The notes under the pieces are model-generated. The model made no database searches, was not told where the DNA came from, and saw nothing but the letters and a program-made list of their open reading frames with translations. This document shows positions 26,169 through 34,454 of a stretch of DNA of 44,082 nt, piece after piece. Origin of the DNA: Candidatus Sabulitectum sp. (GTDB taxonomy: Bacteria > Fermentibacterota > Fermentibacteria > Fermentibacterales > JCC-6); assembly GCA_023139045.1 (NCBI GenBank), contig JAGLOJ010000031.1, positions 1-44,082 on the forward strand, in the 5' to 3' direction. How positions within the stretch are numbered: the first letter of the stretch is position 1; each line of letters starts with the position of its first letter. A program made the position numbers and the translations under genes.

Positions 26169-26198
26169 CGGACACACGCCCGGAAGAGTGAGTATAAT
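26169..26198 (+). promoter_or_regulatory. Promoter of the HTH-EIIA/pyrBI operon
   Basis: A perfect -10 TATAAT (26193-26198) is preceded at 18 bases by CGGACA (26169-26174, four of six to TTGACA). Transcription would start near 26205, about 33 bases before the ATG of the HTH-EIIA gene. With no other promoter-like site before pyrB, this probably drives pyrB and pyrI too. Confidence 0.55.
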
Positions 26199-26237
26199 TG
26201 GCTGACGAAGGATCAACCATTAGGGAGAGTTTTCTGT

Positions 26238-26960
26238 ATGAGTGTGTTTCTCTCGGAGACTGATATAGCCAGGTTCCTGGGACAAAGTCTCCCGGATACA
26301 AGGAAAGCGATAAAGTCCAGCAAGCTTAAAGGTATTAACCGGCAGGGTCACAAGATTTTCCCCAGAGAGGATGTGCTTAACTGGCTGGCGGAAAATTTCA
26401 CTTCACTTACATCCGAAAGATTAATGCGTGCAGATCACTCTTCTGCAGACAGTGCAGGCCTGGATCCATTTTCATGCGGGATTACTCAGCTTCTTTCTGA
26501 GAGTGAAATTCACTTCCCCCAAAAAGCATCCACCAGATCAAGTGTTTTACGATTTATCTCCCATAAGGCTTTGGAGTGCGGTGCAGTTTATGATGCGACA
26601 GAACTCCGGGAGCAGCTTGAGCAGAGAGAAACGGTAATATCCACAGCCCTGAAATGCGGAGCTGCACTGATTCATCCTCTTGATATAAAACAGTTGTATG
26701 TGGAAAGAGAACTTCTTCTGCTTATCATCCCCCCGCATCCTCTTCCATTCGGGGAATCCAGTGGAAGACTTACGTCACTGTTCTTTCTCCTCCTCTTCCC
26801 TGATCCACACAGGCATGTACATATTCTTGCCAGATTAAACAGATTGCTCAGAAGTAATGATTTCATCGAGACAATTCTCACTGCAACGTCACATGAGGAG
26901 GCTCTCGATATGGTGTATCGTCGTGAACTGAATGTGATCAGTTCCGGCGGAAAGAGCTGA
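26238..26960 (+). CDS. Helix-turn-helix domain fused to a PTS EIIA (PtsN/fructose-type) domain
   Basis: A 240-residue two-domain protein. Residues 5-55 form an excisionase/MerR-like helix-turn-helix (LSETDIARFLG, then KLKGINRQGHKIFPREDVLNWL). After an 30-residue linker, residues 82-235 are a PTS EIIA domain of the mannitol/fructose/Ntr type. His146 in GAALIHPLD is at the position of the phosphorylated His (usually G-I-A-I-P-H), then LFFLLLFPDPHRHVHILARLNRLLRS. The canonical acidic/glycine lead-in (S-T-G-I-G-N) is degenerate (ETVISTALKC), so phosphorylation is not certain. The ATG follows AGGGAGAG. It lies 12 bases before pyrB. No EI, HPr or EIIBC gene is in the window. Confidence 0.85.
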   Translation: MSVFLSETDIARFLGQSLPDTRKAIKSSKLKGINRQGHKIFPREDVLNWLAENFTSLTSERLMRADHSSADSAGLDPFSCGITQLLSESEIHFPQKASTRSSVLRFISHKALECGAVYDATELREQLEQRETVISTALKCGAALIHPLDIKQLYVERELLLLIIPPHPLPFGESSGRLTSLFFLLLFPDPHRHVHILARLNRLLRSNDFIETILTATSHEEALDMVYRRELNVISSGGKS

Positions 26961-26972
26961 ATAGGAGGAACC

Positions 26973-27896
26973 GTGAGTTCGTTCAAAGGCCGGAACATGA
27001 TATCACTGCGGGACATGACCATCGATGACTTGTGGACCATTGTTGCCAGAGCTGGAGAGGTAAAAGCAGGTAAACACTGTAATTGCCTCAAGAACAAGAC
27101 AATTGCGTCTCTTTTCTTCGAACCATCCACGAGAACAAGACTTTCATTCGAGTCGGCAGTGATGAAGAGTGGAGGAAACGTTTTTGGATTCGCTGATCCC
27201 GGTTCATCCTCACAGAAAAAGGGGGAGTCCTTTTCTGATTCCATCAGAACAGTCACAGGATACTGTGATGCTATGATCATCCGTCATCCTGTAGAGGGTG
27301 CTGCAAGGTTGGCCAGTGAGGTCGCCTCAGTTCCTGTAATCAATGCCGGTGATGGAGCGAACCAGCACCCGACTCAAACATTCCTCGACCTGTTCACCAT
27401 TCACGAGGAATTCGGCCGCCTTAAAAATCTCAAGATTGGCATAATGGGTGACCTGAAATACGGAAGAACCGTCCACTCGCTTACCCATGCCATGTCCATG
27501 TTTGGTGCCGAAATGGTTTTCATTTCACCACCGTCACTGAAAATGCCCTCAACTATTCTGTCCGATCTCTCAGAGAGGGGAGTTTCCTTCCGTACGGCGA
27601 ATACGCCGGAAGATGCAGCAGATATGAATCTGGATGTTCTGTATGTAACGAGGATTCAAAAGGAAAGATTTGGAGATCCGCAGGAATACAAGAACGTTGC
27701 ACATGGCTACAGGATTGACAGGAAAACAATAGAGGTGCTTGGAGAGCAGGTTCGAATCATGCATCCGCTGCCCAGAGTAGATGAAATCGCTGAGGAAGTT
27801 GACGCCACTCCCAATGCCATTTACTTCACTCAGGCACACAACGGTGTCCCTGCAAGGCAGGCTCTTCTGGGTCTGGTAACCGGAGGTATCAGCTGA
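26973..27896 (+). CDS. pyrB: Aspartate carbamoyltransferase catalytic subunit
   Basis: A 307-residue catalytic chain of ATCase, joining carbamoyl phosphate and aspartate in pyrimidine synthesis. The carbamoyl-phosphate loop PSTRTR is at 51-56, with SSSQKKGES (the loop lysine), HPTQTFLDL, MGDLKYGRTVHSL and HPLPRVDEI further on. Starts with GTG after AGGAGG. Its stop overlaps the pyrI start (TGATG), matching the stoichiometric pairing of class B ATCase. Confidence 0.96.
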   Translation: MSSFKGRNMISLRDMTIDDLWTIVARAGEVKAGKHCNCLKNKTIASLFFEPSTRTRLSFESAVMKSGGNVFGFADPGSSSQKKGESFSDSIRTVTGYCDAMIIRHPVEGAARLASEVASVPVINAGDGANQHPTQTFLDLFTIHEEFGRLKNLKIGIMGDLKYGRTVHSLTHAMSMFGAEMVFISPPSLKMPSTILSDLSERGVSFRTANTPEDAADMNLDVLYVTRIQKERFGDPQEYKNVAHGYRIDRKTIEVLGEQVRIMHPLPRVDEIAEEVDATPNAIYFTQAHNGVPARQALLGLVTGGIS

Positions 27897-28357
27897 TGGG
27901 AAGAGCATACAAGGTCTATGCGATCAACAACGGAACGGTTATCGATCACATTCCCACACCCCTGGCTCTGAAGGTAGTAGAGATTCTCGGGCTGGGCAAC
28001 GAAGGCATATTCACTATCGGAGTTGGCTTTCAATCAAAACAGCTTCCCGGAGGAAAAGACATACTCAAGATTGAAAACAGAATCCTCATGGAAAGTGAAA
28101 CTGACACGATCGCACTGATTGCTCCTGACGCCACCATCAACATAATTAATGAAGGCAAGGTAAGTGAAAAAAGGATAATTTCAATTCCTGATACAATTTA
28201 CGGAGTAATGCAGTGCCCAAACCCCAATTGCGCCACTAACAAACTGGGAGCACACCGACATTTCAAACTTGAAGATAAAGAACAGATGACATATCGCTGT
28301 GAGTACTGCGAAAGAGTCACAGAAATCATTCCGGAAAACCTTACAGCTCCTGAGTAA
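27896..28357 (+). CDS. pyrI: Aspartate carbamoyltransferase regulatory subunit
   Basis: A 153-residue regulatory chain that binds nucleotide effectors and clamps catalytic trimers through zinc. The N-terminal allosteric part shows INNGTVIDHIP and GVGFQSKQLPGGKDILKIEN. The C-terminal zinc domain has the four cysteines C-P-N-P-N-C and C-E-Y-C. Allosteric feedback by CTP/ATP is expected. It ends just before the bidirectional terminator. Confidence 0.96.
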   Translation: MGRAYKVYAINNGTVIDHIPTPLALKVVEILGLGNEGIFTIGVGFQSKQLPGGKDILKIENRILMESETDTIALIAPDATINIINEGKVSEKRIISIPDTIYGVMQCPNPNCATNKLGAHRHFKLEDKEQMTYRCEYCERVTEIIPENLTAPE

Positions 28358-28373
28358 AAAAACAGAATATAAA

Positions 28374-28406
28374 AAACCCGGTACCTGAGAATCAGGCACC
28401 GGGTTT
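28374..28406. terminator. Bidirectional rho-independent terminator between pyrI and the beta-propeller gene
   Basis: A 15-bp stem (28374-28388 with 28392-28406, one mismatch) around a GAA loop, built on CCCGG...CCGGG. It is preceded by six A and followed by TTTT on the plus strand, so both strands present a stem and T-run. It separates two convergent genes. Confidence 0.85.
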
Positions 28407-28418
28407 TACCATATCTCG

Positions 28419-30245
28419 TTATCTGACAACCACTATCCTCTGTGCGGCAGTTCCCTGTGGACTCTGCATGACAACAGCGTAGGATCCTGCAGGAAGGTCA
28501 GTTACCATTCCACTGTACTGACCGGCAGCCAACTCGCCCTGATTGATCACGGATACGGTTCTTCCGGTCACATCGTAAACAGCTATACTCACAAAACCCG
28601 ATTGTTCAACATTGTAACCAATGGATATTGTTCCTGAAACAGGATTGCCGGATGTAAGCCATATTCTTCTTCCATCAAGCGGAGCACTCTCCTCATCTCC
28701 AATACTCACCGGGTTCCAGAGAACTGTAACATCCTTCAGAGAAGGTGTCACATTGGGATTACTGGTATAAAGTTCAGCCTGATACTGAAGGAACTGTCCA
28801 CCCTGGGCAACAACAGATGCAAGAGAACCAGAGGAAGTAAGCCAGGCGCTCCATGACCCCATGCTACCGGAACTGTATGATGTTTTCAGTCTGATCCGAA
28901 TACCTGTTTGGGATGGGAGTGTTGCAGACCAGTGAATGTAATCCCAAATAACATTACCCGGCACCGGTGGCTCGATGTTCAGAATAGAACTTGTCACAGC
29001 ACTCGGTGTTGTAAACCCGCTGATTCTCCACCAGCTGACCCTGTCTCCATAAAAGGCACATCCAAGAACGTCCGGTACTCCGTCTCCGTCCATATCTCCA
29101 ACGGAAACGCCTACCGCTCCATGGTAATATGCTGAAACAGGATGTGTTTCCCAGTTTTCACCAAGATACTCTTTGTTCTTGCACCAGACTATCCTGTTTT
29201 CACCAAGACTGGCAGCCATAACTTCAGGATATCCGTCACCATCCATATCATGGGCGGCAATGTCATAAATGTTCTGGGCAGTGGCTCCGACCATTTCATG
29301 TGCGACCCACGAACTCTGTGTCTCAAGAAAGTCGTACCAGTGCAGATTGCCGGTTCCTACGGATGAAGCAACTGCAAAGTCATCGTTGCCATCATTGTTG
29401 TAGTCAGCAACGGCAACTGATACCGGACTGGTGTATGATGTCGCGATTGTGTACTTGTCCCATCCGTAACCGTAAGGTGGTTTGGAAATATAGGCAACAA
29501 TCTCATTCTGGTTTCTACTGGCAGCGACCACATCAGGGTGACCGTCGTCATTGAAATCACCAATGTCGCAGGTATATGCACCCATCAGGGCACCATCAAT
29601 GTAACTCTGATTCCAGGAGGTGGGAGTGCCGTTATTCTTCCACCAGCACACATCACCTGAAAGGCTGGATACTCCAACGATATCAGGAAGATCATCGCCG
29701 TCCAAATCAACAGCTCTGATTTGTCTGGCGTCAAAGTTGGTAGCAATATCTGCTCCCAGGGTCCATCCTGCGACAAAATATCGAAAAAGAACAATCTTGT
29801 TTTCTGAATCACTTGAAACAGCTATATCACGGTATCCATTATCGTCAAAGTCTGCTACAGCTATAAATCTGGGTGATCCGACACTTCCAATTGTATGCTT
29901 TATCCACTCAGTACCAATTCCGTTGGTATTTTCACTCCAGAAAATCTCTCCTGAGTTATATGCACAACATGCTGCGTCTATATCCCCATCTTTATCAATA
30001 TCTACGGCCAAGACGTACATTGGCCCATCCGTCGTTGCTACCAGATTCTCATCCTTGTTGACAATAAGCTTGAGCTGACCTGGCGTCGTGTCCCAGTCCA
30101 TGTCTCCGGCCATGTAAAATCTGTCCTGCCAATCAGTAACCGGTCCATGAACTCCAGGACCTCCAACCCAGTCTGTCTGTGTTTCACTCTCTGCGAATAC
30201 CAAGAAGCTGAGCCCAAATGTCATTAATACCCATAAATACCTCAT
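28419..30245 (-). CDS. Secreted FG-GAP/VCBS beta-propeller protein with Type IX sorting domain
   Basis: A 608-residue exported protein. A signal peptide (MRYLWVLMTFGLSFLVFA) is followed by seven calcium-type loops of the FG-GAP/VCBS kind (DIDKDGDIDAA, DFDDNGYRDIAV, DLDGDDLPDIVG, DFNDDGHPDVVA, DYNNDGNDDFAV, DMDGDGYPEVMA, DMDGDGVPDVLG), predicting a seven-bladed propeller. A beta-sandwich linker and a C-terminal sorting domain (VSIAVYDVTGRTV... LPAGSYAVVM...RIVVVR) follow. Such proteins are moved across the outer membrane by the Por/Type IX system. The chosen ATG follows GGGGG; an upstream in-frame start would spoil the signal peptide. Ligand unknown, probably surface adhesion or polysaccharide binding. 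Confidence 0.9.
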   Translation of the reverse strand: MRYLWVLMTFGLSFLVFAESETQTDWVGGPGVHGPVTDWQDRFYMAGDMDWDTTPGQLKLIVNKDENLVATTDGPMYVLAVDIDKDGDIDAACCAYNSGEIFWSENTNGIGTEWIKHTIGSVGSPRFIAVADFDDNGYRDIAVSSDSENKIVLFRYFVAGWTLGADIATNFDARQIRAVDLDGDDLPDIVGVSSLSGDVCWWKNNGTPTSWNQSYIDGALMGAYTCDIGDFNDDGHPDVVAASRNQNEIVAYISKPPYGYGWDKYTIATSYTSPVSVAVADYNNDGNDDFAVASSVGTGNLHWYDFLETQSSWVAHEMVGATAQNIYDIAAHDMDGDGYPEVMAASLGENRIVWCKNKEYLGENWETHPVSAYYHGAVGVSVGDMDGDGVPDVLGCAFYGDRVSWWRISGFTTPSAVTSSILNIEPPVPGNVIWDYIHWSATLPSQTGIRIRLKTSYSSGSMGSWSAWLTSSGSLASVVAQGGQFLQYQAELYTSNPNVTPSLKDVTVLWNPVSIGDEESAPLDGRRIWLTSGNPVSGTISIGYNVEQSGFVSIAVYDVTGRTVSVINQGELAAGQYSGMVTDLPAGSYAVVMQSPQGTAAQRIVVVR

Positions 30246-30311
30246 GTAAACCCCCAATGCTATGGTTACGCGTACGCACATAAGAAAGCATGTTACTAAA
30301 ATCTGCACATG

Positions 30312-30881
30312 TCAATACCCAATCTGGGGCTCCTTCTGGCCCGTAAATTTTATCTTCGAGTAGCGATCCCGTTCACTGAAGACGCAACCGCAGTATGGCT
30401 GCCGGTACATTCCAGCACCACGTGAAAGTTCAATGGATCTTCTGTAACTGCCCCTGAAATCCTTGTACCGATAATGCACGTCCAGCAGAGCAGCAGCAGT
30501 TTCCCCTGCTCTTCTTAAAAGCTCATGGTTCTGGTACGGGCTTACAGACAGAGTGGAAGTGAACAACCCGATACCCATTTCTGTTGCAAGCTCAGCAGTC
30601 TTTTTCATTCTGTCAGTAAAGCATGAAAGACATCTGCTATCGCTGCCCAGCAACATTCTGATGTTGTCTTCGAGTGGATATGCTTCATAATAAATCATCT
30701 GCAGATCCACAGAAGGTGCCCATTCCTTAACTGCATCAAGTCTGCGTCTGAATTCCTTCCAGGGATGAATTGAGGGATTGTAAAAACAACCTGTCACTTC
30801 ATAACCATCAGCTCTTAAATCCTCAAGAACAGCGGTTGCACAGGGCGCACAGCACAAATGAAGCAGAATGTCTTCTTTCAC
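30312..30881 (-). CDS. queH: Epoxyqueuosine reductase QueH
   Basis: A 189-residue enzyme that reduces epoxyqueuosine to queuosine in tRNA, the non-orthologous replacement for QueG. Cysteine motifs fit: LLHLCCAPCATAV near the N-terminus, CLSCF in the middle and YCGCVFSE near the end, ligating Fe-S and iron. The GTG at 30881 overlaps the ruvB stop (GTGA). An earlier ATG at 30929 would overlap ruvB by 52 bases and was not used. Last gene of the yebC-ruv set. Confidence 0.92.
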   Translation of the reverse strand: MKEDILLHLCCAPCATAVLEDLRADGYEVTGCFYNPSIHPWKEFRRRLDAVKEWAPSVDLQMIYYEAYPLEDNIRMLLGSDSRCLSCFTDRMKKTAELATEMGIGLFTSTLSVSPYQNHELLRRAGETAAALLDVHYRYKDFRGSYRRSIELSRGAGMYRQPYCGCVFSERDRYSKIKFTGQKEPQIGY

Positions 30882-31903
30882 AATGGAAGCTCTTTCTGAC
30901 CGGCTCTTGTAAAACCGAGATGCCTGCATGCATGAGCTGTAGCAACTCGCCCCCGACTTGTGCGATTAAGAAATCCTCTTGCAAGAAGGAAAGGTTCAAC
31001 CACATCAATGAGAGTATCTCTTTCCTCGTTCAGTGTGGCTGCGATGGCAGATACACCCACCGGTCCACCGCCATACTGCTTGATAATCACATTAAGGTAG
31101 TTTCTGTCCAGTCTGTCCAGCCCGGCTTCATCAACTCCATTTATATCCATTGCCTCAATGGCTGTGATCTCATCAATAGCATCACGCCTCATTACCTGTG
31201 CATAATCTCTGGTTCTTTTCAGGAGTCTGTTGGCTATTCTGGGAGTACCCCGCGAGCGAAACGCAATGGATTCCGAACCCTCACCGGTTATCGCCGTGGA
31301 AAGTATCCCGGCAGAACGAGAGATAATAGTCCTCAGATCCTTCACATTGTAGAATTCAAGATGAAGAGAAAAACCAAATCTGTCCCGCAGAGGACCTGTA
31401 ATCAGACCTGCACGGGTAGTAGCCCCCACAATAGTAAAATGACTCAGTTCAAGTTTAACAGTCCTGGCGTGTGGACCGGGATCTATAACCATGTCAATCT
31501 CAAAATCTTCCATTGCCGGATAAATGTACTCCTCAACTATCCTGGGCAGCCTGTGTATCTCGTCAATAAAAAGAACATCTCCCCTCTTCAGGTTCGTCAG
31601 AATACCAACAAGATCGGCAGGCCTCTCGAGAGCTGGTCCCGATGTGCAGACAATGTCCGCTTCCATTTCCTCAGCAATTACATAGGCAAGGGTAGTCTTC
31701 CCAAGCCCGGGAGGACCGTGAAAAAGCAGATGATCAAGAGGTTCACCCCGCTCTCTCGCAGCCTGAACGGCGATCTTCAGGTTATCAATGAGCTCACGCT
31801 GACCTATATACTCTGCAAAACTCTTCGGTCTGAGGCTGGTAAAATCTCTGTCATCCACTTCATTATTGGCTCGATCAGCTCTTACAATGGATTCCAGTGC
31901 CAT
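30878..31903 (-). CDS. ruvB: Holliday junction branch migration ATPase RuvB
   Basis: A 341-residue hexameric AAA+ motor that drives Holliday junction branch migration with RuvA. The usual opening LRPKSFAEYIGQ, Walker A GPPGLGKT (63-70), Walker B LFIDEIHRL, sensor 1 GATTRAGLI and the arginine-finger segment GPLRDRFG are present, with the winged-helix C-terminus ending GFLNRTSRGRVAT. Full length. The ATG is one base after the ruvA stop. Confidence 0.97.
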   Translation of the reverse strand: MALESIVRADRANNEVDDRDFTSLRPKSFAEYIGQRELIDNLKIAVQAARERGEPLDHLLFHGPPGLGKTTLAYVIAEEMEADIVCTSGPALERPADLVGILTNLKRGDVLFIDEIHRLPRIVEEYIYPAMEDFEIDMVIDPGPHARTVKLELSHFTIVGATTRAGLITGPLRDRFGFSLHLEFYNVKDLRTIISRSAGILSTAITGEGSESIAFRSRGTPRIANRLLKRTRDYAQVMRRDAIDEITAIEAMDINGVDEAGLDRLDRNYLNVIIKQYGGGPVGVSAIAATLNEERDTLIDVVEPFLLARGFLNRTSRGRVATAHACRHLGFTRAGQKELPL

Positions 31904-31904
31904 A

Positions 31905-32495
31905 TCAGCCCCTCAATTTCATTGCGGCTCTCACAAGAGCCGATGCGGAAACATCCGATCCAACTTCATCAACAGCGGCCTTTATCAGAGAAACAGCTTC
32001 TGAAGATGGAACTCCAAGCTGTTCCAGAATAGACCGGGCATCGGTGACACTACCGGTGACCGACAGTACCGATGAAATGAAACTGGATTTCGCCATCACA
32101 TCCTGGAGCTTGGCAATTATCTGTTTTGCCCGTGAATTGCCAATACCGGGGAGAGATTTAAGCACCTTGATATCGCCGGTGGAAATTGCAGAGGCAAGCT
32201 CAGACGGTGGAATAACCATTGCCCTGGCAGCGGCTCTTACCCCCACCCCGGAAACACTGATAAATCTGGTAAAAAAATCTCTGTCTGAAGTGCTGGGAAA
32301 AGCAACCGCCAGCGGTACGCCCTTGTTTCCTTCGTTAACTATCTGAAAAAGAAGAAAGAAAAGGGACTCATCACCCACAGAAACATGTCTGAGGAAGTAC
32401 CCCGGAGCCAGAAGACGCACAGTTATCGGACCTGTCTCAAGCAGAATGTAAGATTGATCCGTTCCGGTTACTTTCCCTCTAATGCTCTCAAGCAT
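31905..32495 (-). CDS. ruvA: Holliday junction DNA helicase subunit RuvA
   Basis: A 196-residue RuvA. It opens MLESIRGKVTGTD, has the OB-fold domain, the two helix-hairpin-helix motifs (SVSGVGVRAAARAM and SLPGIGNSRAKQII) and the flexible C-terminal domain III that contacts RuvB. The ATG at 32495, after AGCGGAG, overlaps ruvC by 8 bases; the longer in-frame start would not match the family N-terminus. Confidence 0.95.
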   Translation of the reverse strand: MLESIRGKVTGTDQSYILLETGPITVRLLAPGYFLRHVSVGDESLFFLLFQIVNEGNKGVPLAVAFPSTSDRDFFTRFISVSGVGVRAAARAMVIPPSELASAISTGDIKVLKSLPGIGNSRAKQIIAKLQDVMAKSSFISSVLSVTGSVTDARSILEQLGVPSSEAVSLIKAAVDEVGSDVSASALVRAAMKLRG

Positions 32496-32976
32496 ATCGC
32501 TCCGCTTCATACAGAGCAATGGCCACAGCCAGCGCATCACTCACATCAAGAGGTTTCAACTCGCCTCGTATGCCGAAAATACGACTCACCATGCCATTCA
32601 CCTGCTGCTTACTGGCCCGGCCATTACCGGTTACGGCTTTCTTAACCCTGCTGGCAGGCAGTGACTCAACCCGTATCCCTTTCAAACCTGCTGCAAGACA
32701 GAGCACACCACGTGCATGCCCCATGATAATAGCAGTAGCCGGATGACGGTAATGTGAATAAATTTTCTCCATTCCCATCACCTCCGGTGAATACTTATCA
32801 ATAATCTGAACAAGACCCTGAAACAGTTCCGTCAGTCTTGGAGTCAGAGGATCCGAAGCCTTTGATCTGATAGTTCCCGCATCCAGCAACTTCAAGGAAC
32901 CTCCGTCAGCTGCAATAACACCAAAACCGGTTGTGTTCAACCCGGGATCAATACCAAGGATAATTCTCCCGGACAA
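32488..32976 (-). CDS. ruvC: Holliday junction resolvase RuvC
   Basis: A 162-residue RNase-H-fold endonuclease resolving Holliday junctions. Catalytic acids are Asp10 (LGIDPGLNTTGFG), Glu70 (GMEKIYS), Asp144 and Asp147 (KPLDVSDALAVA); the third position is His in E. coli. It starts directly after the yebC stop and its tail overlaps ruvA, so yebC-ruvC-ruvA-ruvB-queH read as one unit. Confidence 0.96.
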   Translation of the reverse strand: MSGRIILGIDPGLNTTGFGVIAADGGSLKLLDAGTIRSKASDPLTPRLTELFQGLVQIIDKYSPEVMGMEKIYSHYRHPATAIIMGHARGVLCLAAGLKGIRVESLPASRVKKAVTGNGRASKQQVNGMVSRIFGIRGELKPLDVSDALAVAIALYEAERYA

Positions 32977-33702
32977 TTACTCGTCCATATCAAAGTTTGA
33001 GAAAAGGGCCTGAACATCATCAAGATCCTCAAGAGCTTCAAGAAGCTTCATTGTTCTGATTGCCACCTTGCCTGAAAGAAGTACCGTATTGGACGGAACT
33101 TTTGTCACTTCGGAAGAAATTACTTTTATTCCGGCAGATTCAATGGCTTCCTTCACTGCAAGAATATCATCCGGATCGGTGGAAGCAATAATAGTTTCGT
33201 CAACAACCGTAACATCCTCAAGACCAGCATCAAGCCCGGCCTCAAGCACCTCGTCCTCTGTATGAGCAGTACCGTCAATACAAATCTGCCCCTGCTTGTT
33301 AAAAAGATAGGCTACACTGTTCTTTGAACCAAGGCTGCCTCCACCCTTTGTGAGGGAATGGCGAATCTCAGCAGCGGCACGATTCTTGTTGTCTGTAAGA
33401 ACTTCAATGATTATGGCAACTCCACCCGGGCCGTAGGCCTCATAGAGCATTTCTTCATAGGTAACACCCTCAAGCTCTCCCGTTCCCCGCTTGATTGCTC
33501 TCTCAATATTATCATTGGGCATATTCTGCCCTCTGGCACTGTCAACGGCAACTCGCAGTCTGGGATTCATGTCGACATCTCCGCCACCTGCACGGGCAGC
33601 TACGGAGATTTCTTTTACAAGGCGACTGAATATCTTGCCCCTGGCTGCATCCGCTTTGCCCTTCTTGTGCTTGATGGTACTCCATTTATTGTGTCCGGAC
33701 AT
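32977..33702 (-). CDS. yebC: YebC/PmpR family DNA-binding or translation-associated regulator
   Basis: A 241-residue YebC protein with the invariant start MSGHNKWSTIKHKKGKADAARGKIF, RLRVAVDSARGQNMPNDNIERAI-like helix, YEAYGPGGVAIIIEVLTDN and the C-terminal VPSNTVLL region. Family members are described as transcription factors (PmpR) and, more recently, as factors aiding ribosomes through proline-rich stretches. Strong ribosome site AAAGGAGATAT. A possible promoter (TTGACC at 33768-33763, spacer 17, TAAGGT) lies in the 62-base gap upstream. Confidence 0.95.
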   Translation of the reverse strand: MSGHNKWSTIKHKKGKADAARGKIFSRLVKEISVAARAGGGDVDMNPRLRVAVDSARGQNMPNDNIERAIKRGTGELEGVTYEEMLYEAYGPGGVAIIIEVLTDNKNRAAAEIRHSLTKGGGSLGSKNSVAYLFNKQGQICIDGTAHTEDEVLEAGLDAGLEDVTVVDETIIASTDPDDILAVKEAIESAGIKVISSEVTKVPSNTVLLSGKVAIRTMKLLEALEDLDDVQALFSNFDMDE

Positions 33703-33764
33703 CTATATCTCCTTTATGTATGAGTTTTCCAATGATGCTACCTTAGGGCAGATAACCTCTCCGG

Positions 33765-34454
33765 TCAAGCTCTGCTGCTCTGGTAATCAATGATTCCGCT
33801 CCATGCAGGTACAGATCGTCTGAAAAATGATACTCCTGTTTCAGCGATAGCTACCTTTTCAACTTCCGGAATGCATGGCAGGATTATAAGGGTAGATTTA
33901 ACAGAAGAGAGAACGATCTCAATTTCAGCAAGCCAGTCTGCTTTTTCCGTCTCCTGTCCAACAGCGACACATCTTGCCAGCACAACTGAATCCGCCGGGG
34001 AAATATATCCGCCGCATATGTCAGGCAGCGGGTCCCCGGCACCAAGTTTATTCGGAAGGTCATGGATATGCTCCGAAAGACTTACGCCTGTTCCCGGCAG
34101 GCCGTCCACCGGAAAAGCCGGAAAGAGAAATGTTCTTCTGTCTGATCGCCCGCCTGTCTCGGTTTTCTTGGCAGACAGAACATCTTCTTCATATCTGCTG
34201 CCAAATTTAAGCATTGTCGCAGTGAATTCGTTTCTTACAGTCCTTTTCAAAACATGAACAGTGGCTCTCACCATCCAGAAAGGAAGAGGAAGATGCGAGT
34301 CGGCAGGGGCCCGGCACTGCACCTGCATCGGATCAAGTCCTTTTTCACCAAGAGACCAGCCCCTCCCGCAGTTACTGCAGAAAAACAGCTTGTCCTGACC
34401 AAGTCCGGAGAGAATGTCTCCGCAGTGTCCGCAGACAAGTCTTGTAATTCTCAT
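33765..34454 (-). CDS. Zinc-ribbon protein with PFW motif, soluble (third gene of the trio)
   Basis: A 229-residue protein I cannot assign to a named family. Residues 8-29 are a zinc ribbon (Cys8, Cys11, Cys26, Cys29). Then comes LPLPFWMVRATVHV (P-F-W at 58-60), the same strand seen in its two upstream neighbours, an FLFPAFPVDG strand, and a mixed domain rich in valine strands. The end FFRRSVPAWSGIIDY may be a second, decayed copy of the P-x-W strand. No membrane segment or signal peptide is seen. Its ATG overlaps the stop of the second trio gene (ATGA). The whole trio lies upstream of yebC-ruvCAB in the same direction. Confidence 0.72.
   Translation of the reverse strand: MRITRLVCGHCGDILSGLGQDKLFFCSNCGRGWSLGEKGLDPMQVQCRAPADSHLPLPFWMVRATVHVLKRTVRNEFTATMLKFGSRYEEDVLSAKKTETGGRSDRRTFLFPAFPVDGLPGTGVSLSEHIHDLPNKLGAGDPLPDICGGYISPADSVVLARCVAVGQETEKADWLAEIEIVLSSVKSTLIILPCIPEVEKVAIAETGVSFFRRSVPAWSGIIDYQSSRA

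Noticed and set aside
25989..26237. N-terminal extension of the HTH-EIIA protein by 83 residues
   Set aside because: The extension crosses a TATAAT promoter and a dyad and reads as non-protein-like; the ATG at 26238 has AGGGAGAG and begins the HTH domain.
30770..32032. A 420-codon open frame on the plus strand opposite queH and ruvB
   Set aside because: It is fully antisense to two well-recognised genes, has no family signature and no ribosome site; it is a shadow of their codon pattern.
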